A stretch of DNA of 64,000 nucleotides from Massospora cicadina (GCA_022478985.1 JAKSZP010013530.1:22127-86126); one strand, 5' to 3'; counted from the stretch's first letter, positions 11,198 through 22,689 are shown. The notes: generated by a model from the sequence alone, not told the origin. Numbers and translations: made by a program.

Positions 11198-11329
11198 TAA
11201 AGCATTAGTTTATATAATAAATTCTTGATTAAAATTTGGATATTTAAAAATTGGAGAATTTATTATGTACTGGAGTAATTCATCAAAGGATTTCTGTGAT
11301 TCTTCAGGTCATATGAATCCTTTCTTTGG

Positions 11330-12060
11330 ATCCCTCAACAGATGGAATAAGGGCTCGGAAATTCTGGAAAAATATAAAATAAATCTTCTATAGTATCTGA
11401 ACATTCCAAGGAACACTTGGATATCTTGGACACTCTTCAGCACAGCCATTATTCTTCAGCTTTGATCTTCTGGTCTTGCGTCTGCAATCCACTAGAGTTG
11501 ATCACAAATCCCGATATCTCAACTACCTTGAAAAAAGTGACACTTCCTCAGCTTAATCTTCAGGTTGGCCTCATATATTCTCTTGAACACTCCCTCCAAA
11601 TGGTGTAAATGGTCAATAAACGTCCTACTGAACACAATGATATCGTCCAAGTACATCAGAACGCATGACAACTTCAATTCATTTATTATAGTCGTCCATG
11701 GCCCTCTGGAACGTTGCAGGCGCATTGCATAGACCCTGGGGCATCCTCGTCAGTTAATATAGCTCCTGCGCAGTAATAATTGTGCATTTTACTTGGTCTT
11801 CTCTTTGCAAATCAATTTTTCCAATATCCCAATATCAGATCCTTTGCAGAGAAATACTTTGCTTCTCCCAATCGATCTAGAACATCATCAATTCTTGGTA
11901 GTGGGTACAAATCCTTCTTTGTAATCTTGTTCAGCTTCTGATAATCAATCACCACCCAATTAGAGCCATACTTTTTCTTCACAATAAGAATTAGACTCGC
12001 CTAGGGGCTCGATGATGGAACTAGAAGCCTATGCTTCACTAGTTTGCTGACTTCTTCTTC
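11330..12060 (-). pseudogene. B1 reverse transcriptase
   Basis: Minus-strand fragments include WVVIDYQKLNKITKKDLYPL, AKDLILGYW and, at 11519-11725, VLMYLDDIIVFSRTFIDHL with an intact YLDD box, followed by LKIKLRKCHFF. Stops and frame changes between them make it a pseudogene. Confidence 0.86.
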
Positions 12061-12648
12061 CACTACCGCTTTGGCTGCCTTTGACTATCAAATCAGTCTC
12101 AACCTGATTGGCAAATTTTCTCCAGTATCAACCTTGTGGATCACATCTCTTGCACATACCAAACTATCGTCATCCTTAGCAAATACTTCCTAATATCTTT
12201 TAAGAAATTTGAGCACCTCCTCTTACAGTCCTTCCATCAGATCAGCGATTTGCTCTCAATCAACCAATAGATTGATATTCTTGGTTACCCCAGCTGGTAA
12301 TCCCATCTCATTGAGGGTCCCAAAGTCATGGAATTTCATCATTTCAGCCGTTGAGATTAGATGAAAAAATGTGACGATATGATTCTTCTCAATCTTCATC
12401 AAATTTTCACTTAATTTCGCTAGGAGAAAAACCGAATTTCTCCATGGCCCAGCATTAATATTCCAGGAGCCAACCAAGGCTCTACTCTAGACTTCTTCCA
12501 GGGGCTTCCAACCTCTCTATACAGAAGCTCCAGTATCTATAATGTCAATTCCTTGTTGAATACATCTGTGATCCCGTGGTTTAGTTTTAACATCCTTGAT
12601 CCTCAGTGGAATTCTCCAATTTTCTAGTATTTCTATCAGCATTTCTCA
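12061..12648 (-). pseudogene. B1 protease-RT linker
   Basis: A minus-strand remnant contains REVGSPWKKSRVEPWL and ILMLGHGEI near 12430-12530, plus a 73-codon open stretch at 12256-12477. The block SRVEPWLxPGI aligns with HVEPSVAPGI in the plus-strand scaffold near 39190, which helps to place that junction. Confidence 0.6.
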
Positions 12649-13080
12649 TCACTTCCAGCCAACTAGTTGGTATAAAATTGGGACAATGCCATCATTGTAT
12701 ATCAAGTTGATGAAGTTATTTTTCCTGCTCAGTTGAGCTTTACCATCCTTCTGATGGACCAATGGTAAAGTCTGACCCAATATGGTCAACGTATTATCCT
12801 CAAAGTTACATTTAACTCCATACTTATGTAGAAATTCAGTCCCAATCATAATGTCATATTTTCGGTTGGCCAAATCTATTGCTGGTGCAGATACCACCAA
12901 GGATCCAAATTGAAGTGGCAGAGCACTATATGCTCCACATGAGATGGTGGTGCTTGGCCCAGCTGTCCCATATTTCTTCTTGTGTTCCAAATCTTGCGAG
13001 ATCTACATTCTCTTCACCAGCTTGGCCAAGATAATATTAGTGGGCGCACCGCTGTCAACAATCGCCCTCATCCATACTTG
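12649..13080 (-). pseudogene. B1 aspartic protease region
   Basis: The frame at 12649-12990 contains GAYSALPLQFGSLVV and YDIMIGTEFLHKYGVKCNF, the second half of a gypsy retropepsin. The active-site loop would lie just upstream (near 13030-13070) in a broken frame. NNFINLIYND near the end is shared with B2 and the scaffold. Confidence 0.75.
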
Positions 13081-13574
13081 ATTCACTAGTATATTTATAT
13101 ATACACTTGGTGTATTGTAAGATAGTGTTTACTGAGTGTATAGTGGCGTTATTAGCCAAGTCAAGGGTGTGAATGATTTTTGCCAATAAATCAGGAAACA
13201 ATTCCTTTATTGCGCTGAGGGAATTGACAGGTTTAACTCATCTAATTGAGCTTCAGTCACTTCATTGGGATTATCTTCAGCTTAAATCTTGTCTGCCAGT
13301 TGTTGGTAATATGGCTGGGAAACTTCTTTGATTATCTCGAGGTTGATTCTCTTCACCCCAGATCTTGTTACTGCAACGCGTTCAAATTTGACCATTTGAT
13401 AAAGTTGATCCTGTACGTCTTAATCCACAAACAGATCAATGATGTCAATTTCCTCATGCATAAGATTGTGAGGAACAGGCTTCTCCAAAGCTCTAGACTG
13501 TTCCCCATCTAGGCCGCAGGCCCTTTTCCTGACTCCTTTGTGGTTGCAGACTCTTTCACTTAGACCATGTTGAT

Positions 13575-13934
13575 TTAATCCTTGGACTTCTTGCAATTTA
13601 TAGCGAAATGTCCCTTTATTCCACATTGGTAATATACTTTCTTTCTTATTAATCCGTCTGAAGTCTTTGGGCTTATTCCCAGCACAGTTTGGTTGTTCAT
13701 CTCTTTAGCACCCTCATTCCCCTTTGTGGAATTCAGATTTTGTACTGGGTTTGATTTGAAACTTCTGTTTGAGGCATCTTGTTTGCTCCCAATATTTTCA
13801 AATTGTCTACCATGTGAGAGGTAGTAATTTCTGTCACAAACACGAAAGACATCATCCAGTGCAGATTGTGATAGGGATGAAGGGCCCTTGTAATGCAATT
13901 CTGGCATTGAAGTTATCCAGCACCTTTGCTCCAA
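13575..13934 (-). pseudogene. B1 gag C-terminus with defective CCHC knuckle
   Basis: The 119-codon frame ends with VYYQCGIKGHFAINCKK. The second Cys, the His and the last Cys of the CX2CX4HX4C knuckle are present, but the first Cys is replaced by Tyr. The upstream part (FRVCDRNYYL) is gag-like. Confidence 0.75.
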
Positions 13935-14798
13935 CTAGGATTTGCGATTCCTGGTAGAAACGATCAGAAAAGCTTGCTAAAGATTCATCTTTATAGAATT
14001 AGATGCCCATAATCTCTTGTTTGCACTTTGACATGTGTATCGGGCTCCAGAATCCCTTCATAATGGCTTCTTTGGCCTCTGCGTACAACCAGCTTCCCCT
14101 CAAGATGGACTAACACTAGGTTTTGACAATTAGTGTCTAGGCAATTCATCACCGTCAATGCCTTTTGACAATCACCATATCCATACATGGTCATATCAAA
14201 CAATCAGAAAAACACAGGGGCGTTATCCTGATGAAAAGTTGGTAATTTTAGTGTTGCCTTGAATTCCTCCAAGGTTTCTCTAGCCACCTATCTAGGTTCA
14301 GATACTTGGCTCACTTGGGAAGTAATTTTGGGCATCATTTCCAAAATAGCAGTAAAAGTGGGCGGCATGTTTATTGGGGTAGTCATCTTCCCAATTATCA
14401 TATGAGGAGTTCTTCCTTTGACATCCGTCAATGCATATGGCTCAAATCACATTTGTGAGCTTTTAACTCTTTGACCTATTTAATTAACCGCTCAATATTA
14501 GTGCTGAAAGTTTTAAATAAATGCAATCCACTTTACGCACCATTTTCAGAAATAAGATTTCGCAAATTAAGTCCCCATTTTTCTTTAATGATGTTACTTT
14601 TCCAAGTAGCTCATTCATGAAACTTGAAACATTATCTATCCCTTCCTCCATCTTGTGACTCTTTATTCCAAGGCTGCAAATTACAGATGATCCTTTGAGT
14701 TCAGGGTGCTCTGGTTAATGGTTGCCAACTTTGTCCAGACTTTTCTTAACTCATCTTTATATGACATCCTTCTAAATTCTTCTACCCAATTACACCTC
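13935..14798 (-). pseudogene. B1 gag N-terminal remnants
   Basis: A 70-codon minus-strand frame at 13991-14203 (MFDMTMYGYGDCQKALTVMN) aligns by motif with FKMAMYGASDCNKAATMIN in the scaffold gag near 24900. The rest is degenerate up to the primer-binding site. Confidence 0.65.
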
Positions 14799-14812
14799 TG
14801 TAGTGAGCACCA
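14799..14812 (-). other. Primer-binding site of B1
   Basis: On the minus strand it reads TGGTGCTCACTACA, complementary to a tRNA 3' end finishing TGAGCACCA. It lies two bases (AG) from the LTR edge. The same site and spacer occur at 16001-16014 and at 23466. Confidence 0.78.
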
Positions 14813-14814
14813 CT

Positions 14815-15370
14815 TTGTAAAAATTTATAGGCTTTTGATTATTTTTGGCCAATAACCCCTATAAACTTATTACTTGCACAGGTCTCGTTTTTGTGCAATT
14901 CTTCCACGTTGTTATTAGTTAATATAATTGGTTGATAATAGTATGATAACTATAATACATATTTGAATGGAAGTATTTTTCTCAGCCCAACACTTAGCCA
15001 GTATTTCCTCTTGAAATACTTATGATGTATTAGAATAGGAATTCATTCCCTTGTACCGCCTAACTCAATATTCTCTTAAATCCCCGTTTATGGTTTCTCT
15101 GGTTCAACACACAGTCAGCAGCAATCCCTAATATGAGTCCGCTTCTTCTCTGGATCCCGCTCAGATCCTTACTCTTTTCCTTAAAAATTTCTCAATTATC
15201 ACACACAGCAATATTGTCCCTGAGAAAGAATTGAACAAATGGATGCTGAAAAAGTTTACTAGGCTGAGACTTAAGTAAAAGAGATAGGTATATCTGGTAA
15301 ATTCTATATTAATGTATAATATATTTTATTGGTGAATTCTAGGGAATTTATAGTGGGGGATTTGGCACCC
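14815..15370 (-). repeat. Probable 5' LTR of B1 (right boundary uncertain)
   Basis: It starts beside the primer-binding site (TTGTAAAAATTTATAGG on plus). It is AT-rich and includes a stretch near 15300-15350 (ATTTTATTGGTGAATTCTAGGGAATTTATAG) that resembles one near 54830 in the scaffold's right LTR. No matching second LTR was found, so the right end is a guess. Confidence 0.5.
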
Positions 15371-16000
15371 AACCCTCAGTTGAAAACTCCTCATTGACAG
15401 AAGCCATTGTCATTGAATCACCCATCCTTGTCTCAGCAGTGATGGTCTTCCCCATCCTGGCTAGGATTCTGTCATTGGACATCCTCAAGACCTAAAATGG
15501 AAAGAGTCAGAAATTGTGTCCCTAACGTTTTCCTCTCAATCCAAGCGAACCAACCATATTTAATGAGCGACATGCTTAGGTAATGGGACTTGTTACCCAT
15601 TAAGGAAATTTCAAACCAACTGATTGATTCACTATTTTCAGATGGCATCACTCGTCTCACAACTTACTCCTTAAATTCCAAATTGGTGGTGATAAAACCT
15701 GACTGATCCCAATTGGTACACCTGATAGTTAATCAAATATCAGATGCCCCAATTTCGTCAGAAACTCTGCCCAATGAGATCTTAAGCGTCCATCCAGATT
15801 GATCCACAACAGATATGACCAGGAAAATAATTTAAAATCCCCTGAACATAGTTATACTGAAATCAGGGTCAACATATTTCCAATTCATCTTGCATTATGG
15901 AATTATCCCCTAGTAATCCCTGGTAATCTAGCCAGCTGGGAATATGGCAAAAATCCCAACACCCTTTATTTTTGATAAGCCTTTTGTGGTGTACTACACC
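15371..16000 (-). pseudogene. Unassigned minus-strand reading frames next to a primer-binding site
   Basis: Minus-strand translation gives coding-like pieces such as DPDFSITMFRGF, VVDQSGWTLKISLGRVSDE and a 62-codon frame at 15472-15660 (SESISWFEISLMGNKSHYLS). I do not recognise the protein. Its place just downstream of a gypsy primer-binding site suggests a leader or gag region of a further element truncated by B1. Confidence 0.4.
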
Positions 16001-16014
16001 TGTAGTGAGCACCA
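16001..16014 (-). other. Primer-binding site of a further gypsy element (B5)
   Basis: On the minus strand it reads TGGTGCTCACTACA preceded by AG, the same as B1 at 14799-14812. It marks an independent element whose 5' LTR begins at 16017. Confidence 0.75.
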
Positions 16015-16016
16015 CT

Positions 16017-16560
16017 TGTTGGATTTTAAGATCTTGGGGTTGCACACTGGTGCTTTTACCTAAATTTCAACATTTTTTGCAGGAGAAGACGATTCTCTAC
16101 TGCAGGGATAAAGAATTATTAGGGGGTTATTTGACCTGATATAATAAAGTAAGAAAAATAAAGTAACTAAAAATATTGGTTTTTTATATTATTTTAAATT
16201 AGTTACCATTATAGGGATAAGAAATGAACCCTCTTAATAAGTTGATAATTAGTATTTAAGATGTCAAGGCTCAAAGTTCATATTTGTTTAGTAAATTCCA
16301 AATTAGGAAAAATTAGTATTTGACCTATTGGTTCTTGAAATTCACCTCACTTTGATGGAACAGCTGATGGAAAGTCAATTGTAGGTAGGTTATATCCGTG
16401 AGGCAAAGATTTAGTAAATACTAAACAATCATTGGGAACAAAAATATTTTCACCTTGTGGGACCCCTTCCAACCCTATAAAAGGTGACCAGTCTCTGTGG
16501 TGTTTGCTGTACTAATTTTTGCTGTAAGAGGTGGAGGACCTCAGAATGGCTCCCCCAAAC
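16017..16560 (-). repeat. LTR edge of element B5 (outer end not resolved)
   Basis: It begins TGTTGGATTTTAAG right after the primer-binding site, so on the minus strand the LTR ends AAATCCAACA. A plus-strand TATA-like CCCTATAAAAGG sits near 16475. The right boundary is not determined. Confidence 0.45.
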
Positions 16561-18348
16561 TCAGCTGATGATTTGGTGCAATCTGACTGCCCAAACTTGT
16601 GTTATTTGCCCAAGTGCTAATAGAAGTGTTACCTTGATTTAAGAGGTTCCATCAAGAATCAACCATGGTCTTTTGGACAATATTTTTATTTTCTTTCCAA
16701 ACCACTCTTGTCAATGAATCAAACTTGTAATTGTCTGACAGGGACAAATTACCTCTTTAGAGCAGGCCACATTCCCCAGGCTAACTCACAAGTTACTGCC
16801 AAGAAAGTGCTGTCAACTTTTTCAGTAACTTCTAGAACCTTATCAATTAGTGAAAAATTTCAATTATTCCACATATTGAAGTTAAATTGATAATAAATAA
16901 ACCAACAAATAAAATCACATATCAACATTATTACTTAACGTGCCCAACAAAGCCATCAATTGTCAAGCTTATAAATAAATTTTGAATTAAGACTAAACTA
17001 ATGCCTCATAGAAAGTTTATGAACAATAGTTATTGAACATTAAAAACTCCAACATCTATTAAGGTTGCATATTAGTAAGCGAATTATAGTAGTAAAAGCA
17101 GATAATTACTAAAAATCTGTCAAAGCTGAATTTCGTGGTCATTCCATAATCCCAATACCTTATCTTGTGATGTAATGAACCTGCTTTGATGCTGCTTGAG
17201 GAGGAGGTCAGATGACAATAGAAGTGAATAGGTTTTTTAAATGATCTGAGATCAAATACATTTGAGAGCTAAAACAAGGCAGAACAAGATCTTTGGATTT
17301 GAGGTGAGCTTTTGAAAAGAGCAACTGTGGAATGAAATTGCAATATCTGAAATTGTTAGATAGAATATTTTAAACCTAGGGGGAAACAGCATTAGAGAAA
17401 GAGGCAAGAGCAAACTACTCTGTATAATACCTATAAGGCACAGGCATGGAAGCTAAGTCTAGAGTGCTTGCCAATGGACTTTTTCAAGTATCCTTGACAT
17501 GTGGTCCAGCATCATGCATGGGACATATCTGGGTGGTTGCCAGATCACGCCTCTGACTATGGTCATTGAGGGGATTTAATGAGAAGCCCTGGATGCAAGA
17601 TAGTCACGTAATGATAATACAGCATCTTGAAGGCAATGGCTATGAGCTTCTTGAAACTGGAAGGGATAAGGATGATTACTGTTAGGAGATGTGAGTATTT
17701 GTGGACCAAATAAAAATAATTTGACCAGCAAAAAAAGAGCGTAGGCTGTGGAATTTTGATCTGAGATTTGTTCAAGATTGTTGGGAGTAAAAGATGCACT
17801 AAGAGCCTCAGAAATATTATTTTTGAAACCTTCTTAAGGTGACTCAAAATATTCTTGATTTCTGACAGTTAGCTCAGATGATAGGGCCTCTGGTTTGTGA
17901 TACTGGCCTACCCAAACAGAATCTATAGAAGCAAATTTGAATTGGAGAGAAAGGGCAACTTAAACTGGTGGATGTGGATCTGATAGGCTTAGTGAATTTT
18001 GTTGAATTAAAAAGAATAAAGCCAAATTAGTAAGAGAATCAAAGCCCAATTTGTCAATAGGCGAAAGCAGGAGAGCTGGCCAAAACTTGTTATTGACAAA
18101 TGACAGCCCTGTTTCATTTAAGGGAATGGGAACCATTATCAGCAAATTGGCAGAATTACAAAATGTATTCGCCTGACTTGGGTCATAAGATCTAATGGTC
18201 TTTAAATAAACTCATTTGGGCGGCATGTCTCATTGCTTAGAAAGAGGTTGTCATCCATTTCAGCATGATGTACATATATAATGCTGGTAGAAAGAGCTGT
18301 TAAAAGGCTGAGACATGAGCGCTACATAATCTGGTTAATCAGGTTGAT
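16561..18348. other. AT-rich region without a recognisable gene
   Basis: Scattered short frames only, for example a 94-codon hydrophobic minus-strand frame at 17563-17847 with no recognisable motif. The composition resembles the surrounding LTR remnants. Confidence 0.5.
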
Positions 18349-18988
18349 GTGTTGGAGTTTTTATATGACCCCATTATCCAGCTTGGCCTAGATTAGGTTT
18401 TAATTCACATTTTAAAATCTGGTTCATTTATTTTAAATTTAAAATTATATTTTAAGCTTTATGGGGGATTGTTAATTAACAGTCTGTGATTGGTAATAGT
18501 TACCATTAAATGTATATTGTAAAACACAAAAATGCAAACTTAATGTAAGTTATGATTATGTTTATCAGGAACATTTGTAGACAATAATAGTAGATAAAGT
18601 TTGCTGTTGGCGGAATAGCTGATAATGGAATTCCTATTTATATCATTTGGGCTGAGATACCAAGAGATTGTGTAACAGACTAGATCTTAACAGTAATGGA
18701 CAAAAGCGTTGGGTAACACTCACCAGGTAATAATTCACAATCCAGAAAGCCCTCATATAAGGCTCTGGATGTCTGCATACCACTATGGTGGAGTTAAATC
18801 AAGCCTTAGAGAAGTGTTAAGTTGATACTCAACCCTGTCAGCGCTCCTTGACCCCAGGAGAGAGCAAGGAAGGATTCCACCAGATGATATGTTCAGTTTC
18901 TTGGTTCAGAGAAAAGCGTTCATCATAGTGTATTTTGTCAAATGAAAACAGGGATTAAATTGGATTTAAAAGGTAATTTTATTAAGCA
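18349..18988 (-). repeat. LTR-like remnant related to the right-hand scaffold LTR
   Basis: TGTTGGAGTTTTTATATGACC followed by CATTATCCAGCTTGG near 18349-18400 is the reverse complement match of the stretch ending at 55314. It is therefore an LTR of the same family in opposite orientation. The outer limit is not clear. Confidence 0.5.
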
Positions 18989-19005
18989 AAAAACTGAGAA
19001 ATACA
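18989..19005. repeat. Target-site duplication of retroposon 1, left
   Basis: AAAAACTGAGAAATACA, repeated exactly at 19690-19706. Confidence 0.88.
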
Positions 19006-19689
19006 GTCCCCAAACCCACTGCTACCCCTTTCCTGAGAAACCATCAGCTTGCTGAGGCTGCAGTGGCCTCACCCAAAAGTCCCCATCTCCGCAATGCCAT
19101 GGCACTCTCTGTTGCTGAATTTAATGAAGGGCCGCATGTCACCCTATACCCCCCAATTTCCCTAATGTCACAAAAAAGGAAATTGAACGCCTTTATGAAA
19201 CTGCCACCACCGCTGTCAAGCATTTTGCTGAACTGGCAGATTTTTCTCCATCTACTTGCATTACCAGAGCCAACATTAAAAAATTAACTCAGCTTCTTTA
19301 CGCCCATATCTAAGCTGAACACCATGTTACCAAATTCATGGTGACCATGCTCCAGGCCTAAATTGTCAGTGACAATCTCAACAATTATCTACTCCACCTT
19401 GACCCTCATCCTGTGGATGCCCCAACCCCCTTGCTCTCAACATTAATTCACCTCTACAATGTTGAAGTCAAAATGGAAATTCGCCTGATTCCCCATCTCC
19501 TACCACCATGGTGGGATAAGTGGCTCGCCACTATGCCACCTGGAAGGTCATTTTTCTCGTTTTTTTGTGTGTCTTGATGCTCATTTTGGGCAGTTGATTT
19601 ATACTTTGGCTTGTTTTGATGAGTTTTTGGTTTTGGTAATGTTCATCCCCTGGTCGCATACCTCAAATAAATTTTAAATTTTAAATTTT
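19006..19689 (+). mobile_element. Retroposon 1 (684 bp) with a coding-like body and LINE-like tail
   Basis: A perfect 17-bp direct repeat flanks the unit. The 3' end is CTCAAATAAATTTTAAATTTTAAATTTT, much like the ends of the LINE-A copies (CAATAAATTTAAAA), so LINE-A machinery probably moved it. The body is richer in GC than its AT-rich surroundings and carries protein-coding-like sequence over nearly its full length. It is not an obvious piece of either LINE family seen here. A second, shorter relative lies at 25802-26083. Confidence 0.82.
19008..19540 (+). pseudogene. Protein-coding module of retroposon 1, function unknown
   Basis: The first frame gives PTATPFLRNHQLAEAAVASP and ALSVAEFNEGPHVTLYPP. 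After a shift near 19165 the protein-like reading continues as VTKKEIERLYETATTAVKHF, then THITRANIKK-type sequence and, near 19400-19430, NNYLLHLDPHPVDAPTPLLS. Two in-frame stops (near 19313 and 19361) interrupt it. I do not recognise the family. The block YLL-PH-VDAPTP-LS recurs in retroposon 2. Confidence 0.6.
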
Positions 19690-19706
19690 AAAAACTGAGA
19701 AATACA
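19690..19706. repeat. Target-site duplication of retroposon 1, right
   Basis: AAAAACTGAGAAATACA, identical to 18989-19005. Confidence 0.88.
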
Positions 19707-21690
19707 TAGAATTAAGAGATGTAATCCACTCAATTCTTATCCATGAGGTCATAAAATATGCGCTAGACTTGGTTAAGTCTTATGAAGTTTTTCATATTTT
19801 ATAAGCTTAGGGCACTTAAATTACATAACAACTGGTCATGGAACTTAAGGAATTCTGTAGGGATATAATAATTTGCCATTCATGCTTAAGAAATTAGAAG
19901 GATGTAATTATCTGGCATGCTTGGTAAATTTGGAAGACCTAATAATAGGCCTGATCTTCTGGTTTTGAATGAGGTAAATTTTTGAGGAAAATGGCTTAAT
20001 TTTAGTTTTTTATATAATTTTTTGTATTCAAAATGAGAAAATTAATCCATTTGCTAAAGATTCCGCCATTTTGGAACCCCTATAAATAGGGGTTCCCCTT
20101 GATTCCTGTCACTGAGGCAATATGACATTAATATTGGATCACATAATTTACAAATACTTTAGCTTTTTAAAGTCCAGATCTTTCAGATCCCTCAAAGTTA
20201 ATTAAAGACCTTCATTTATTAATCTATTTATCACCAACTCTGTGGTTCCACCCAAAAAATAATTTCTAATTATTATTATCTTTTTCTTTGTTAGTATTAA
20301 ATCTTTTAAAAACATAGTGATGGTCAGGAGTATCCTGTACCGTCACAAATTGGGGCATTTTCTGGAGCTACTGAAGCGTTTCAACACTTATTCTGATGGT
20401 AGTTGGTAGTATAACTGGGCAATAAAGCCTCCATTAAATGTTTGATTAGCTTCTAATACTAATAGATGGCCGCTAACCCATAAAAGTTAACTTACTAGGG
20501 TTACCTAAGGCATAAAAGCCCGCTACATTCAGTAGTCATCCTAGGAGGGTAAGTTCTTTTGGAGCAGTGAATATCACTTTTATTCTGCCAGCTGAAAAAT
20601 TGAGTACAAAATATATATAAACCCAATGATTTACAACAAAAGGCAGAATTTTGAGATTTGAATATTATTTATTTTTTATTTCTATTTGAAGAGTTTAAGG
20701 GATTGTTTATTGTTGTATAATTTCACATACAAACTGTGAGAGTATAGTTAAGTGGGTTTGTTACCACTATTTAGAGAAGACCTGACTGACTAGTTTTCTC
20801 CATACAACTAGCAATCTCTTTTAATCTTAAAACCAAGCTGAACCTATGCCATAAACTTACAATAAAAATTTACAAGGTCTCTCCTCAGCTTTGTTGAAAC
20901 TTCTGTATTTTTGGCATTCTGGGCACCCCACAGAGCACTAACGCTCCCAAACTAGAAGCCTGATATTATTCAAGTAAGCTGTTAGCTTGACATATAGCCT
21001 TAGGTTTAAGATCTAAACTCATCAATCTCATCTTATACCAGTAAGCCCTCAGGGATTATTTGAACTAGCAATTTGATTCTTGCTGTTGAGAATTTTTATT
21101 CCTAATAATAAGTGACTCTATTAGTGTGTCAGGCCAAACATTATGAAGACTGCTTGCCCTTTCTCTTTCACTATCATTGGCGACCTTTTCCTATAAATTT
21201 TCAAGGAAACTTATCGACCCAGCAGACCAACAATTTCTCCTTCTGAGGATTGATCACACATTATGGCTCTGAGGTCCTCTTTAGGACTTTTCCAACGATT
21301 GTGGTTCAGCGCCTCTATTGACTCCCTCAGGGTTTCTTCCCTTCAATCCTTCCAGTCCTTCATTACTGTTGCTAGTTGCACAAGTCCCTGTGGGGTTTAC
21401 ATCTAGTTCAAGGTTGGGAGTTGGTTGCGCTATCCATTACAAGTATTTTACCAAACACCTAACCTCTGGAGATCTTTATTCCCACCTCTATAAGCTAAGC
21501 TAACCTATGTCCACTGAATTTTAATAAAGGTAGGCAAACAAAAGATAAGGTTTGTATTAAGAGGGAGATCAAACTATTTATAGACAAATCTTGCCTGCCC
21601 ACATTATTGCATTTATTTCTAGTATCATCAGCACTCACTGGTGATTCTCCCTTCTTAGCATTCATCAGAACTCTCACTGGCAATAGTAAT
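19707..21690. other. AT-rich region, LTR-like, without a recognisable gene
   Basis: It includes a strong TATA palindrome at 20073-20096 and LTR-like stretches near 20290-20370 and 21520-21590. No reading frame above background was recognised. Confidence 0.45.
20073..20096. promoter_or_regulatory. TATA box inside a perfect 8-bp inverted repeat
   Basis: GGAACCCC, TATAAATA, GGGGTTCC: perfect arms around a TATA core. This is probably the core promoter of an LTR remnant. Confidence 0.55.
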
Positions 21691-21761
21691 TATCCTCAAT
21701 GTCTAAGATCACATCAATCCTTGATTTTGTCATAATCTTAACTAATTAAATATTAATATCC

Positions 21762-22060
21762 TTCCATAAGTCACCAGTGTCAAATTTAACCAAGATTCTG
21801 TCAGGGATTATCCCAATACTTTCATGAAGTCAAAATGTGACTTGACTTTATTAATTAATACTAAATGGTTTGACATCTGTGCCATAAGTCACCAGTGTCA
21901 AAATTGAGAAAAACTCTATTGAGACCCTTTTTTGTTACTCTTGACGTTAATTTTTGCAATTTGCCATCTTAATCAATAATATTTCTTAACATCATTGGCC
22001 TCAGTAACTGGTGTTGAGACCTGCCATTTTCCTATTGGGGACAATCCCTAATACTTTTTT
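21762..22060. repeat. Three imperfect tandem copies of a 110-130 bp unit
   Basis: CATAAGTCACCAGTGTCAAA occurs at about 21765 and 21885. A diverged third copy (CAGTAACTGGTGTTGAGACC) starts near 22004. Units 1 and 3 continue alike into GGGATTATCCCAATACTTT and GGGACAATCCCTAATACTTT. Confidence 0.55.
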
Positions 22061-22452
22061 GATTCTGCGGATCATGGCATCTCAACCCAACCATATGGGG
22101 AACACATGTTGGGCTTATTACCATTAAATAATTAATCAAAATTAGCAAACTAATTGGCAATCATCCTCAATTAATTATTACACTAATTTAGTTAATATAT
22201 GAGGAATATACCCTGGTTAAAAATCCAACACTAGCTCTCCTCTGTCTCTTTAGCTTTTGATGTCCTTAGTCTCAACATCAGTATTTTATAACACTTGCTT
22301 GGGTTAGCCTTGGCCATAAGCTCATGTCCGCCTGGGTCTTTGTGGTTGTTGAGAAGTTGACTGGATCTAATTGTCAGGTGATTTTATAGGAGCATAATAG
22401 TATTAGCTTATGCCTAATTTATTATGGATTGTATCACAGATATCAGTATTTA

Positions 22453-22470
22453 TGGATCAAAAAATTATAA
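22453..22470. repeat. Target-site duplication of the SINE, left
   Basis: TGGATCAAAAAATTATAA, repeated at 22690-22707. Confidence 0.88.
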
Positions 22471-22534
22471 AATTATTCAAGGTGGGTCGACCTTGGGACA
22501 AATATACAACACCAATAATATTTTCTAGCCAGTA

Positions 22535-22605
22535 CAGGTTTCAAACTCAAAACCTGCACTAGGGGTGGAAGCAGTTTTACCCGCTCAGCTAACCACCCTT
22601 TTTCT
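22535..22605 (-). repeat. tRNA-like monomer 2 of the SINE
   Basis: GGTGGTTAGCTGAGCGGG resembles a tRNA 5' half with A box. CAGGTTTTGAGTTTGAAACC resembles a T-arm with a long loop. It is more diverged than monomer 1. Confidence 0.55.
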
Positions 22606-22609
22606 TAAA

Positions 22610-22689
22610 AGTACATGCTCCCCTTGGGGCTTCGAACCCAGGTCACCAGCTTTGCCAACTAAACGCTTTACCAATTAGCTACAAAGCCT
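22610..22689 (-). repeat. tRNA-like monomer 1 of the SINE
   Basis: On the minus strand it has a D-arm-like GTAGCTAATTGGTAAAGC, then an anticodon-arm-like stretch and a T-arm CCTGGG-TTCGAAG-CCC. The acceptor arm does not pair and position 33 of the loop is doubtful, so it is not a working tRNA gene. Confidence 0.65.

Larger units (their letters stand above)
9590..14814 (-). mobile_element. Ty3/gypsy element B1, degraded
   Basis: Minus-strand remnants occur in the order gag (14203-13575), protease (13080-12649), RT (12060-11330), RNase H (11197-10970) and integrase (10753-9590). A primer-binding site lies at 14799-14812 and an LTR edge at 14815. No chromodomain is seen. The same lineage is found at B2 (56690-59749) and in the plus-strand scaffold 23464-49110. 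Confidence 0.85.
22471..22689 (-). mobile_element. Dimeric tRNA-like SINE (219 bp)
   Basis: An 18-bp direct repeat flanks the unit. On the minus strand it begins with a tRNA-like block (about 22689-22610) with an A-box-like TAGCTAATTGG and a perfect B-box GGTTCGAAGCC. It continues into a second tRNA-like block (about 22605-22535) with TTAGCTGAGCGGG and the B-box-like GGTTTTGAGTTTGAAACC. About 65 bp of unrelated sequence ends in AATAATT beside the duplication. It sits inside the scaffold's 5' LTR and is absent from the related LTR at 32896-39120. Confidence 0.78.

Noticed and set aside
17563..17847. Hydrophobic 94-codon minus-strand frame
   Set aside because: AT-rich DNA easily gives Leu/Ile/Phe-rich open frames; no motif and no conserved neighbour.
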